This document shows, in pieces, positions 22,101-33,310 of a stretch of 64,000 bases of DNA. The position numbers and the translations under genes were made by a program. How positions within the stretch are numbered: the first letter of the stretch is position 1; the number at the start of each line of letters is the position of its first letter. The DNA is from Biomphalaria glabrata. Lineage: Eukaryota > Mollusca > Gastropoda > Planorbidae. The notes under the pieces are model-generated. The model ran no database searches and was not told the origin of the DNA. It saw only the letters and a program-made list of their open reading frames with translations. The stretch covers positions 34,172,323-34,236,322 of the forward strand of contig NC_074714.1 in assembly GCF_947242115.1 (NCBI RefSeq), given 5' to 3'.

Positions 22101-23525
22101 TGATAGGTCAGGAGGATGCAAAGCTACCAATGATAGGCCATGATGATGCAAAGCTACCAATGATAGGTCAGAAGGATGCAAAGCTACTAATGATAGGTCA
22201 GAAGGATGCAAAAATACCAATGATAGGTCAGAAGGATGCAAAGCTACTCATAATAGGCCAGGAGGATGCAAAGATACCAATGATAGGCAAAGATGATGCA
22301 AAGCTACCAATGATAGATCAGGAGGATGCAAAGCTACCAATGATAGGCAAAGATGATGCAAAGCTACCAATGATAGGTCAGGAGGATGCAAAGCTACCAA
22401 TGAGAGGCCTGGATGATGCAAAGCTACCAATGATAGCTGATGCAAAGCTACCAATGATAGGTCAGGAGGATGCAAAGCTACCAATGATAGGCCATGATGA
22501 TGCAAAGATACCAATGATAGGTCAGGAGGATGCAAAGCTACCAATTATAGGCCTGGATGATGCAAAGCTACCAATGATAGGTCAGGAGAATGCAAAGCAA
22601 CCAATGATATGTCAGGAGGATGCAAAGCTACCAATGATAGGTCAGGAGGATGCAAAGCTACCAATGATAGGCCTGGAGGATGCAAAGCTACCGATTATAG
22701 GTCAGGAGGATGCAAAGCTACAATGATAGGTCAGGAGGATGCAAAGCTACCAATGATAGGTCAGGAGGATGCAAAGCTACTAATGATAGGTCAGGAGGAT
22801 GCAAAGCTACCAATGATAGGTCAGGAGGATGCAAAGCTATCAATGATAGGCCTGGATGATGCAAAGCTACCATGATAGGTCAGGAGGATGCAAAGCTACC
22901 AATTATAGGTCAGGAGGATGCAAAGCTACAATGATAGGTCAGGAGGATGCAAAGCTACAATGATAGGTCAGGAGGATGCAAAGCTACAATGATAGGTCAG
23001 GAGGATGCAAAGCTACCAATGATAGGTCAGGAGGATGCAAAGCTACTAATGATAGGTCAGGAGGATGCAAAGCTACTAATGATAGGTCAGGAGGATGCAA
23101 AGCTACCAATGATAGGCCTGGATGATGCAAAGCTACCAATGATAGGCCTGGATGATGCAAAGCTACCAATGATAGGTCAGGAGGATGCAAAGCTACCAAT
23201 GATAGGCCAGGAGGATGCAAAGCTACCAATGATAGGTCAGGATGATGCAAAGCTACCAATGATAGGCCTGGATGATGCAAAGCTACCAATGATAGGCCTG
23301 AATGATGCAAAGCTACCAATGATAGGTCAGGAGGCTGCAAAGCTACCAATGATAGGCCAGGAGGATGCAAAGCTACCAATATAGGTCAGGAGGATACAAA
23401 GCTACCAATGATAGGCCTGGATGATGCAAAGCTACCAATGATATGTCAGGAGGATGCAAAGCTACCAATGATAGGTCAGGAGTATACAAAGCTACCAATG
23501 ATATGCCAGGAGGATGCAAAGATAC
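19120..23525 (+). repeat. 30-bp minisatellite, about 147 units, higher-order structure
   Basis: The unit is ccaatgataggtcaggagga followed by tgcaaagcta. Variants are gtcagg/gcctgg/gccagg/gcaaag, single-base losses (ctacaatg, ctaccatg) and a shortened unit (gatagctgatgcaaag). Because the unit is ten codons, frames PMIGQEDAKL (plus) and LSLVALHPPD (minus) are both open for hundreds of codons. The longest plus frames are 19027-19518, 19710-20798 and 20990-22726. Single-base losses end or shift them. Blocks recur: the variant order at 19777-20103 is repeated at 21087-21413, and that at 20110-20466 at 21450-21806, giving a block of about 1.3 kb. I do not regard the frames as genes. Confidence 0.9.
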
Positions 23526-24289
23526 ATTTCATCTCAACAGCTTTATTGTCCATAAATATGAAAATTAGTAGGTTACAATGCAGCCGTCACATCCACTTAA
23601 AGCACTGCACTCTTTCTACATAGTCAACTGAAAGACCTGTCTCATTATAAAATTAGCTGAATACATGGACATGTCATTAAGGGTATCACTCATACCAATT
23701 ATTTTCCCCATAAATAAAAACAAAATACCAATATCTAGTGATATTATTTTTCAGCTCCAACTAAACATAGGCTAGATGAAAATACCCAGAACTCTCTGAA
23801 TGATAATCAATAGCAGAAAATAAATATAAAAAGGTAATTTTAATTATATTTCAAAAGAAGAGAGAAAAAAATTATTGGAAAGTTTGTTACTTCCCCTTTT
23901 CAACCAACTTACAACAAAAATGCAGAAAAACTTGTGACTTTCACAGAAAAAATGGCCCCAGCTTTGCAGGCTCTCAGTGACACTTGGTCTTGCATTAATC
24001 TCTGCATGGAGTACAGAAACAAAAACAAAATTATTGGACAGGGAACTTGAATGTACAATTCTAAATGCAAATAAATCAAGGACTTGCTTAAGAAAAAATA
24101 ATACAAAAATAAAGAATACATTTTCTGATATACTTGTCCAGGGTTTGGCAAATATTTATATCTGGCAAGAAAAAGGGACAACATTGGAATTTATTAAACA
24201 ATTAGATTAATTGTGAGTTGATGTTTAAAATTAAGGCTAAGGGATTTTCTTTTAAAGTGGAACACACAAGTCATAAAGTCTTACACAAG
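23526..24289. other. AT-rich stretch, nothing recognised
   Basis: Short frames on both strands (for example 23909-24184 minus and 23977-24210 plus) overlap each other and resemble no protein. No RNA gene seen. Confidence 0.4.
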
Positions 24290-24410
24290 CAGTTGTTGTA
24301 TCATCATCAAACTCCATTTCAGTGTGGATTATTATATTCAAAATCCACTCATGCAAAAACCCTGAACAGAAACCCAGTTTTTGTGTGTACATCACATATG
24401 TCACTATACT
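24290..24410. repeat. Dispersed repeat fragment, related to 61510-61620
   Basis: catcatcaaactcc, aaaaccctgaacagaaaccc and gtgtgtacatcacatatgtc line up with catcatcaaactcc, aagtcctggacagaaaccct and gtagtgcatacaagtcac at 61515-61620. The (CAT)n start suggests the simple-sequence tail of a minus-strand retroelement. Confidence 0.45.
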
Positions 24411-24419
24411 AAGACTAAT

Positions 24420-25660
24420 TCTAAGACTGCTTTATTGATCCTTACGGAGATTTGTTATGATTACAAGGACATGTTTCTCATATAAAGACAACACAACAGA
24501 AAAATACACATAAATACAACAGACAACATAAAGAGTTCATTCAGCGACTACACACAGGTATCTTATTGCATGTCATGTTCCCTGATCAATGAGTGGCGGT
24601 GATAGAGTCTGACCGAGTGAGGTACGAACGAGTTTTTGTAATGTTGTGAGTGTAATTTTTGATGCTTTTTTAATGATGTTTTCTAGACGTCGCAACAGTT
24701 TAGATGAGGCGTTGCCTTGCCAACAACTTATTCCGTATGTTAGCTGATTTTGTACAGTCGCGCCGTAAAATGTCTCAAGGATCTTCTTGTTTAGTTTAAA
24801 ACTATTGAGTTTGTATAGAAAAAAGAGTCGCTGTGCTGTTTTCTTTGTCAGAGTTCCAAGGTGGTCTTCCTATGAAAGCTTGTTGTTGATGATATTGCCT
24901 AGATATTTATATGCCTTTACTTGTTCTATAGATGTAGTGTTTATTTGCAGTTGACGTAGGCCTATAGTTTGTTTTTTCTTTCTAAAATCTATTATAAGTT
25001 CTTTAGTTTTTGTTACATTCAGTTCTAGAAAGTTGTCTGTGCACCAGTTTGTAAACTCTTCTATCGAGCTTCGATACTGAGTTTCGTCTCCTGAAATAAG
25101 ACCGACTATTGCAGTATCATCAGCGAATTTAATGAGTTTAACTGAGTCATAGATGCTTCTTATGTCATTAGTGTAAAGAGTGTATAGTACAGGAGAAAGT
25201 ACACAACCTTGTGGAGCACCGGTACATAGTACTCGAGTTGACGATTTGGTGTTGTTGACTTTAACATACTGAGGACGTTGGGTTAAAAAGTTTAGAACCC
25301 ATGCTTGTAAGTAAGGGCTTACATTTAAGTTACTCAGTTTGTTTATCATTAGATGTGGCTGTATGGTATTGAAAGCCGAGGAGAAATCTACGAAGAGGAC
25401 TCGTGCATAGGTTTTGGGTAAATCGAGATGCTTATAAAGCTGGTCCAAAAGCAATAGAATGGCATCCTCAGTTCCTAGCTGCTTTGTATGCAAATTGGTG
25501 AGGGTCTAGGCTGTTATTGACTTTTGCTACAAGTTGTTTAAGCATATATTTTTCAAAACATTTCATAACAATAGGTGTTAGTGCTACTGGGCGGAAATCA
25601 TTTAAACAATCTATTTTTGGTTTCTTAGGCACTGGTATGATTTCAAGAAATAAGGCACAT
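24420..25660 (-). mobile_element. CR1/Rex1-like LINE, 5'-truncated
   Basis: On the minus strand the RT reads [20 protein letters not shown] (about 25635-25575), then FVDFSSAFNTI (motif A), TGAPQGCVLSPVLYTLYTND (motif B), KFADDTAIVG (motif C) and KAYKYLGNIINNKLS, and after a stop continues DHLGTLTKKTAQRLFFLYKL and TVQNQLTYGISCWQGNASSK. The longest frame is 24870-25493. Two lesions are clear: a one-base shift near 25495-25505 and an amber stop at about 24870 where the family usually has a tryptophan codon. The 3' region ends with aataaagcagtcttag and a short repeat. The copy is dead but rather young. Confidence 0.85.
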
Positions 25661-25784
25661 ATTTAACCAAACTATATTTTTGTTTAAATTTATTTTTAAA
25701 AAGCATTATGAATATTTTAAAAATTATGACTACATCAAAATACTTTACAGAAAACATATCAAAGAAACAAAAATTAGTGTTTTT

Positions 25785-25960
25785 AGCGGCCCCAGAAAGG
25801 GGAAAAGACGCTATTAGTTTTGTGCGAAATGTCTGTCCGTCCGTCCCGTTTAGATCTCGTAAACTAGAAGAGATATTGAAAATCCGACTTCACAATATTT
25901 TAGACCATTCAAAGTTCTGATGCAACGGCTACTTTTTATTTCCTGAAAGTTCTAATTTTT
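25785..25960 (+). repeat. Dispersed repeat 'ccagaaaggggaaaag' family, copy 2
   Basis: Landmarks agcggccccagaaaggggaa, gtctgtccgtccgtcccg, atctcgtaaactagaagaga and gatgcaacggctacttttt recur in the same order in the inverted copy at 1510-1700. Confidence 0.65.
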
Positions 25961-26165
25961 AAAATTAATTATGCAAGCAGTTTTTTATAAGAAAAAGCTA
26001 ATTAGTATGCATTATATGTTAGACCTAATTTAAGACGACTAGTAATCTTATAAATATCATTTTCGTAAACATTTTTTCTATATAGCGGAAATTTTTTTTT
26101 TTTTTTTTTTTTTTTGAGGATTCGAATATGAGATTGAGCTTTTTCAAAACAATTAACTTATTTAG

Positions 26166-26362
26166 TTCGAACCGAGGGTCCCGGGTTCGAATCCTGGTGA
26201 AGACTGGGATTTTCAACTTCTGAGTCTACCCACCTGACATTAGTTGGGGAAAAGCAAAGGCGGTTGGTCGTTGTGCTGGCTACATGACATCCTCGTTAAC
26301 CGTAGGCCACAAAAACAGATGAACTTTACATCATCTGCCCTATAGACCACAAACTAGTTAGG
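26166..26362 (+). repeat. SINE family A, 5'-truncated
   Basis: It begins within the tRNA-like B box (cgggttcgaatcctggt) and continues through cggttggtcgttgtgctggc and catcatctgccctatag. The A-box half is absent or lost in the poly-T run at 26091-26115. Confidence 0.75.
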
Positions 26363-26523
26363 CCAGGTTCACATCTAAATTTACATTCACTTTCACGTAT
26401 CCTTTGATCTGCGGGACGGTTGGGGCACTACACAAGATCTGTTAACCTTCTTTCTCCATTCTTATCTCTCATTTGTCTTTGATATAATTTCATTCGTATT
26501 TTCTTTCTGAAAATATTGAAGCC

Positions 26524-26702
26524 TACCTGGGTGGACCACTGGTCGTGCGGTTTGCGCGCTGGACTGTCATTTGGATTTATCGACGATCGAAGGTTCAAAC
26601 CCTGCCTGCTCCCATCCCCCGTCGTCCTGCGGTTTGGTTTGGACTAGGAAGTAAACTATCTTCAACTCTGAAGGATTATCCGAAATATGTAAAACATTTT
26701 AC
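26524..26702 (+). repeat. SINE family B
   Basis: tRNA-like head with ggtttgcgcgctggactgtc and aggttcaaaccctgcc (B box), then a body cccccgtcgtcctgcggttt and ttcaactctgaaggat. Copies at 35493-35655 and 60624-60792 share head and body. Confidence 0.75.
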
Positions 26703-28331
26703 TTCGGGGGCCGATTTTGAGTTTGTGTTTCCACACAAACTGTCTTTTGTAACCTTGTTAAGTTTTAAATTCATTATTATTCTAGCAGTACACAGCAGAT
26801 ATGCCCATTACTTTCTTTCCAGACTTTATATTGTTTATTTAGGCTAGAACACCATCTTTTTTTTTTTTATTTTAATAAAAGGACCTCATTTTTACGATTA
26901 ATCTAACTTACTTTTGTAGCCTGTGAATTAGTGTAACTCTTACAATATAATTTTATGTCCCGCTCTCTCTTTCCTGAACACCCCCCCCCCTTTTTTTTTT
27001 TTTCAAAAATTCAATGGGTCAAGTAGTAACGATCAACTGAACACACTTTTTTTTTTGGCTCGTGAATAAATGTAACTGTTATCATGAAATTTCAGGGCCC
27101 GCTCTCTCTTTCACTCTCTGGAACACATTTTTTTTTTTACCTGTGCATCGTAATTTCTCCCACATAAACTTTTGACTTGATTTGATAAACTCTGCTTAAT
27201 AATGCACCCCGACACATACAAGCTCATATATTTTGGGCCTGTTAATTTTAGTAGCACTTTGACTTATCCGCTTTCCCCTTCCCCACAACAACAAAAAGTT
27301 GGTCCTTCATACACATTCCTATTCCTCTTTCTACATTATCTTGGTATTTTGTTCTCTAAATAAAAAGCAATATCAATTCAGTTTTAATTGTAATTGTTTA
27401 TTTGACCCCATTTGAATGTAGCGAAATAACAATAGATTTATCCTTTCAATGCAATTAGAATGAAATGTTTTTTTTTGACAAAGTTACAATTACTGGCTCA
27501 ATCTCTCTTTCTCAAAAAAAATAAATAAAAGAAATAGGATCATTAATACTAATAGGATTGGTTTGCTTTTTATTCTAAAAGCAAGTGGAAATGATATAAA
27601 AATAAGTAGATTTAGGGGAAAAAAAATTGATTTAAAAACAAGAAATTTTTATGATTTTTTTTTAATGCTTTCTATATAGACTGCCGCCGTTTGGAGAAAT
27701 ATAGAAAATAAAAATATATAGGTTTGAAAGAGCTTGTTCCTTTTGAAAGAAATTTCTGACAGCACTATTGTTGTGAAAGGATTTTCGTGTGCGTGTTAAT
27801 ATGTCATAGAGCATGAGTGTCACCCTTAAGTTACGCCCCTGTTCTGTATCTGTCCAGCGGTTGAATAGGTCAGCCTAGCAGGGGTAACTTGAGGTTAGGA
27901 ATGCAGAAGGACATTTGAGCGGCTAGGTCTGTTGGTGTAGGTTGTGATGTAGAAACTAGATAGTAAATAAAGTGCTGCAGATTAATATAAAATAAAGCTC
28001 TTCCAGATTGTTACTTAGATGTTTTGTGGTTCATTACAATTAGGAAGTCATCACAACTACACTTGTGTCCTTTAGTGACTTGAACTTTCATATCAAAGAA
28101 AACATGTCTTAACCTGAATACAAATTCCTATTATGTAAATCTTCAATATTTTGATTAGAAATAAAAAAAAACTGTTTTTTTTTAGTCAACATACCATAGC
28201 TTGTATACGAGTTCTAAAAACTGTTGCTCTGTTTTCCCTTATAAAATCATCTTTGGCTAGCTTCCACTCTGGAACATACTTCATAAGGAAACTGACACAA
28301 AATATTTGGATAATTGTAAACTTCAACATAT
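26703..28331. other. AT-rich stretch with homopolymer runs
   Basis: Many poly-T and poly-C runs (26859, 26983-27002, 27045, 27130, 27655). No supported gene. The segment 27800-27960 is GC-richer but unrecognised. Confidence 0.45.
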
Positions 28332-29064
28332 TGTTATAAACTTGGTGGTGGCACAGAGAGGGGTAGTGGTGTGTGTGTAGTCAGCCGACGCAAATCGCCC
28401 CAGGCCAGCGCTAGACGAGCGGTCAACCGTGACGAGCTACGACGGTCAGCCGAGTCGATTGTCAACAGGACAGTTCGGGAAAGATCGCCGTCGTGAACAA
28501 GAGCTCAGGAGCGTCACGAGAGTTGTAGTCATCTGACCACCTAGAAACGTCGAGCGGCGTTCTGTCCGGTTCGAGAAGGCCAGTAGGGACCCTATATAAG
28601 AGCGGAGGCGACGCAGTCAAGACGGTTCAGAAAGCGGGTTCACGACAGGAGTTCAGAACACGGTCGACTACAGCACAGTTCAACGGTGTGGTTCTGTACA
28701 GAGCATTACGACGGTTCAGTGCGGAGTACTGTCAAGTACAGTTGAGACGAACGGCGTCTTGATCTTGGTCTGTGATCGAGTCCGACACAACGAGCCCAAG
28801 TGTGTGAAGTCAGTCCCGAACTGTTGAACCCAGTGCAAGCCCGGAACGAGACGGAGAGGCCAGTGCAAGACTTGATACGGCGGAGAGATATTTGTTATCG
28901 CAGAGCTATTTGTACTGTTCTACGTGCTGCCAATTGTACAGTATTGGCTGTTATTTATGGACATTAAACCTTTACGTTATTTTGGAGCCCTGACTTGTCA
29001 AGTTCTTTAAGTTGGTGGTGTATGGTGCAGTTTGCAGAGAGCCTGGATAGTGAGATTCGTAACA
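28332..29064 (+). mobile_element. Solo LTR of 733 bp, family 2
   Basis: It begins TGTTATAAACTTGG and ends GATTCGTAACA, and is flanked by ATAT on both sides (28328-28331 and 29065-29068). It is much more GC-rich than its surroundings. It carries a TATA-like box (cctatataag, 28591-28600) and an attaaa signal near 28962, as a full LTR should. No matching second LTR or internal region is present, so it is a solo LTR. Orientation is given by the TATA box and attaaa order. Confidence 0.8.
28591..28600 (+). promoter_or_regulatory. TATA-like box of the solo LTR
   Basis: cctatataag is followed by a GC-rich stretch (agcggaggcgacgcag). It is the likely U3 promoter of the LTR. Whether it is still active cannot be seen. 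Confidence 0.5.
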
Positions 29065-29296
29065 ATATGAAGCTGTTCTGACTCCTCACCTTTATGACTG
29101 GTAAAAAACAAAGAAACATAAACAAGAATTTTAAATCTAACCATGACATATAGAGTGCATCAAAAATGTTATCAGGATACATTTGATTTTATAAATAAAA
29201 ACATAGTGGGCTATAAGGTATTGGACAAAGAAGTGTAATGTTCAAGAAATTTTAATTTCATAACAGTTTAAAGAAATTTTAATTCAAATAATTAGT

Positions 29297-29565
29297 GGGG
29301 TGTGATGATCGAGTGCTTAGCTTCTAAACCAAGGGGCCTCCAGTTCAAATTCTGATGAAGAACGGGATCTCAAATTTCCAGATTTTTGTGAATCAGCTAA
29401 GATCACTTAAATCTAATGGGTTCCTGACATACATTGGGGAAATAAAAAGCGGTTGGTTGTTGTGCTGGACACCTGACACCCTTGTTAACCAACAGCTATA
29501 GAAACAGTTGAGCTTTATATCATTTGCTCCCATAGATTTCAAAGGTCTGAAAGGGCTATCTTTAT
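29297..29565 (+). repeat. SINE family A, degenerate full-length copy
   Basis: Head tggggtgtgatgatcgagtg and ccagttcaaattctgatga, body gcggttggttgttgtgctgg and tatatcatttgctcccatag. It is clearly more diverged than the copy at 42644. Confidence 0.75.
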
Positions 29566-29732
29566 TATTCTGAATTGAAAACTTCAGGAGCATGAGAAAA
29601 CAGTTTACAACTAACCAAGAAAAATGTAGAAGAAAACAACAACAACAAAAAACTTTGAGATTTTCTTTAAAAATGTAAGCACAAAAAAACTCATCTTTCA
29701 ATCAGAACATTAAAAATGATATCTAACTCATT

Positions 29733-30028
29733 AAGGAGCCTTGAGGCTAAGTGGTAAAGTGCATAGCTTCCGAATCAGGAGTCCCATGTTTGAATTCTGG
29801 GATAGGGATCTTTTAGGGCGTCTCTGACCGTGACCTCCGCGACATATCGAAGACGCCGCTCTGACTCCACCCAGCTTTAATGGTTACCTGACATTAGTTG
29901 AAGAAATGTAAAGGGGGTTGGTCGTTGTGTTGGACACATGACACCCTTGTTAACTGTGGGCCACAGAAACAGATGACCTTTAAATTATCTTCCCTATAAG
30001 TCACAAGGTTTAAAAGGGGAACTTTTAC
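29733..30028 (+). repeat. SINE family A, full-length copy
   Basis: Head ttgaggctaagtggtaaagt and tgtttgaattctggga, body ggttggtcgttgtgttggac, gggccacagaaacagatgac and aaggtttaaaaggggaac. It carries an internal segment (about 29815-29870) absent from the 29297 copy but partly matched in 42644-42922 (cagggcgcctcagattct). Confidence 0.8.
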
Positions 30029-30829
30029 TTTTTTTTTTACTAACTCCTTAAAATGTTTTCAATTTTTAGCAAGAGAAAAAAAAATGGTCAAATGAACTTA
30101 CTTTTTACTAAAAAGCATATTAATTCTATCCATTCCTGATTCTTTTTCTATGTACTCTCTGGCTATTCTCTCTAGCACTAGTGTGGGAATTGTTACATTA
30201 TTTACAGGAACAGTTTCATCTGGTTTATCAACTTCCTCAGTAGCATATAGTTGTGAAAACATAGCACTTTTAACAAATGCTAGAAATGTAGAATGTCTTT
30301 TATTGTGACATTCTGTCTTTGGATAGGCTAGGGTCTATGCTTAACTTTTTTCTTTCTTTAATTAGGATAACTCATAACAACAAATATTGATATGTAAAAA
30401 AGGAAGCTAGTAATTAGTTTTACAAGGGTACACAATTCAATTGTCAAAATTCACACGAGATTTTCTTAAGTTCCTTCCCGTGGATCATCACCTCTCGTAT
30501 ATTTTCCTGAACACCAGAATGTATTTATGATGGTCAAAGGTTACAACTAAGTCCATAATCACCATCTTGAAGGTTTAGATATAGATCTAGCTATTATAGG
30601 CAGCGAAGTCAATTATTTCTATGAAAAGTAGAATTTAGATTAAACTATCATTAAAAAGAAACACACACAAAAAAAAAAAAGAGCTAGATCTTGTAATATA
30701 TATAATAAAACTGACTAGATAATAGTCGAATTTTAAAAAATCTAGATCTACATCACAGAAAATGGAATAATCTAACCTACTTACTACTATACATTGTACA
30801 TATAGCCTACGTTATAGATTCTAGAGCAG
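30029..30829. other. AT-rich spacer, TAGATC texture at its end
   Basis: No supported gene. 30570-30830 has the agatctag texture seen elsewhere. Confidence 0.4.
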
Positions 30830-31930
30830 TGGTTTGCAAACTTTTTTGTCTCATAGACCCCTTTACATGTTTTCTGGTTTTCGGTAGACCCCCTGCTTAA
30901 CTTATTATTGTATTTTTTGCAAATTAATCAACTCCATTATTAACTGTTGTGAGTCGAATGGTGAAAAAGTAATTAAAAGCTACATTTTAGTTATAGAGCT
31001 CTATCCGTTTTCACTGTTAAAATTCATATTTAAATCAATTAAAATAACAATATGTATTAGCCTACTGGAGTCACCAAACACACTGGAAATTTTTTTTTTT
31101 TTTTGCAGGTTCATCATTCGTTGCTACGGATATTACGTTTCATTATATATGAATTTGTTGTTCTATGAAATAGTCCTTCAAACATTAAATAGTAATTAAT
31201 TAATTAATTTCAACCTAAGTATCATTGCAAAAGCTTTTCGCAAAGAGCAGTGTATTTCTTGATCTTTCATGTCTGGCTCAAATTTTGGGACCCCAGAACT
31301 GTTTTCATTAACAGGAGACGAGGCAAAGGCGAGTAAATGGTGCCTAAACCAGTTAGATTTGGGCAAGAGGGACTCGTTAGCCTTGGCATGCAACCCACCT
31401 GGCAGAAGGAAAACTGCTGCCTTGCACAGGAAAGGTTTCGTGGGTCAACAATGAGGAAAAATAAGGTGCCGGCAACCTTTAGGATGTTTGCAGCACACAG
31501 TGATACACTCTGTCAGAGCATGGTACGCGTCGATCCCAAACTATGTATGTCTTTTGCAATTACATAAAAAGCTTATACTGTTATAACTCATACCCAGGTA
31601 CCACCGATGTGCCCTTGAAATGTTGCTTAAAAAATGCGTTTAATAATATAAGATATGAGCCTGTGTAAACAAGTTTTTAAACTACTTCAACAGCTGGTAA
31701 AATCAATGTGTTATCTAGATAGTTTTCCGTATTTTGTTATAAGTACAAATTTCTTGTAAGACCCTCACAAACCACCATCTTCTTCATATGGTGTTGAAAA
31801 GATTTTGTGAATCTTCGAGAGTTTGAAAGTTTTTCATACCTTTACCTTTTTATCAGGGTGGTATTGTCTCAAATGATCCTTCAGCGTAATTAGTTTCATA
31901 TCATCATAAAAAGTCACTTAAGCAACCGCA
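30830..31930 (-). mobile_element. Probable hAT transposon fragment
   Basis: At 30831 the plus strand reads gcagtggtttgcaaacttt, the form of a hAT terminal repeat (CAGNGGTTC.CAAACT). On the minus strand near 31905-31740 the text MKLITLKDHLRQYHPDKKVK, then EDGGL and SYKKF, resembles the BED-type zinc finger and following segment of SCAND3/ZBED-like hAT transposases (usual text MKPSRLKDHL...HPD and EDGLRASY). The middle has no recognisable transposase, and the other end is missing where the LINE at 32030 begins. It is broken and old. Confidence 0.45.
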
Positions 31931-32029
31931 TGTTGACAAGGAAGGACTGAACCCCAATTTTCAATAATTAATGCTGCACCATCTACATTTCTTACACGCA
32001 GAATCTCATAGACTAATGTTACCCCCTAT

Positions 32030-33310
32030 TTAAAAAAGAAGAAAAATCTGACCTAGAAAACTACAAACCAGTATCACTAACCAGCATCACATGTAAAATT
32101 ATAGAATACAACATGTAGCAACACTGTAAACCCATATAGACAAACATAACACCCCTGCAGCAATAAATCTTTATTTTTGAGTCTTTATCCATACCAACAT
32201 GACATGGCTTTAGGAAATATAGATCATGTGAATCACAACTAATAGGACAAGCTGATGATTTTTCAAAAGGTATTAAAAATATTAATGAGCAAATAGATTT
32301 TTTAAGACTTTTGACAAAGTTCACCAACAAAGCTTGCTTAGAAAATTAAAATTTTTGGCATAGATGGTTTATTACATCAGTGGATTAAGGATTTTCTGTA
32401 AATAATAAATGGCTCTAAATCAATGTCAATAACAGTAAACTCAGGTGTACCTCTAGGAACAGTCTTATGTCCGCTACTATTTTTAATTTACTTAAATGAT
32501 TTACCAAATTGCATCAGTTTAGGAAACAAAAGTCAGATTATTTGCAGACAATTGCATTATATATAGAACAATAAGAACAACACAAGATACCGAAATTTTG
32601 CACAGAGAATTAGATGAATTACAGAAATGGGAATCAAATTGGAGCATGTCTTTCCACCCAGAAAAATGTCAGTTGTTAAGAGTAACAAAAAAAACTGAAA
32701 CAAAAAATTCCACTTATCTTATTCATGGTAAACCAGAAACACAGACTAAAAAATCAAAATATCTAGGTGATGAAACTATAAAAAAATCAAATAAAGCATT
32801 AGGGTTTATTAAAAGAAATTTATATAAATCAAATAAGAACATAAAACTAAAATGTTATTTAACCTTGGTTAGGCCAATAATAGAATATGTATGTTTGATA
32901 CCCCTCAAATCAAGAAAACAGTTAAGAAACAGGAACAGGCAAATTATATCAGTGAGATTCATGACTAATGAATATTCACATTTGACTAAAGTAACACCTT
33001 TAGTAAAATCACAAAATTTAGAAAGCCTTCAGGAGAGAAGACTCAAAAGTAAAGTAGCGATACATAAAACACTGAACCACAATCTTCAAATACAAAAACA
33101 AAACCTAATTAAATACTAAGTAAGACCTTGAAAGGCACATTCCTTAGTACCATATGAAAATTGCTAGGACAAATATTTACAAATGCTCCTTCTTCTATAG
33201 CGCTATTAGATCTAGTTATTAGAGCATTGAATGGGTTGCTTGAGTCAGCCAGGAAAACCAATGACTTGGCCACTTGGACTTAGCTAAGTTTTTTTTTTTT
33301 TTTTTAAGTT
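32030..33310 (+). mobile_element. CR1/Jockey-like LINE fragment
   Basis: The plus strand reads PLFKKEEKSDLENYKPVSLT (RT N-terminal motif), then pieces around motif A (KTFDKVHHQSLL region near 32300), PLLFLIYLNDLPNCIS after motif B, and finally an open frame 32598-33119: MHRELDELQKWESNWSMSFH, PEKCQLLRVTKK, SKYLGD and KKSNKALGFIKRN. The continuation after 33120 (RTNIYKCSFFYSAIR near 33168) is in another frame. Frameshifts and stops lie before and after the longest frame. A 15-25-residue piece after SKYLGD, usual in the family, is absent. Confidence 0.75.

Noticed and set aside
19027-23384. Long frames with PMIGQEDAKL or LSLVALHPPD repeats as protein genes
   Set aside because: The frames are open on both strands because the unit is 30 bp, they change frame at single-base losses, and they lack any non-repeat domain.
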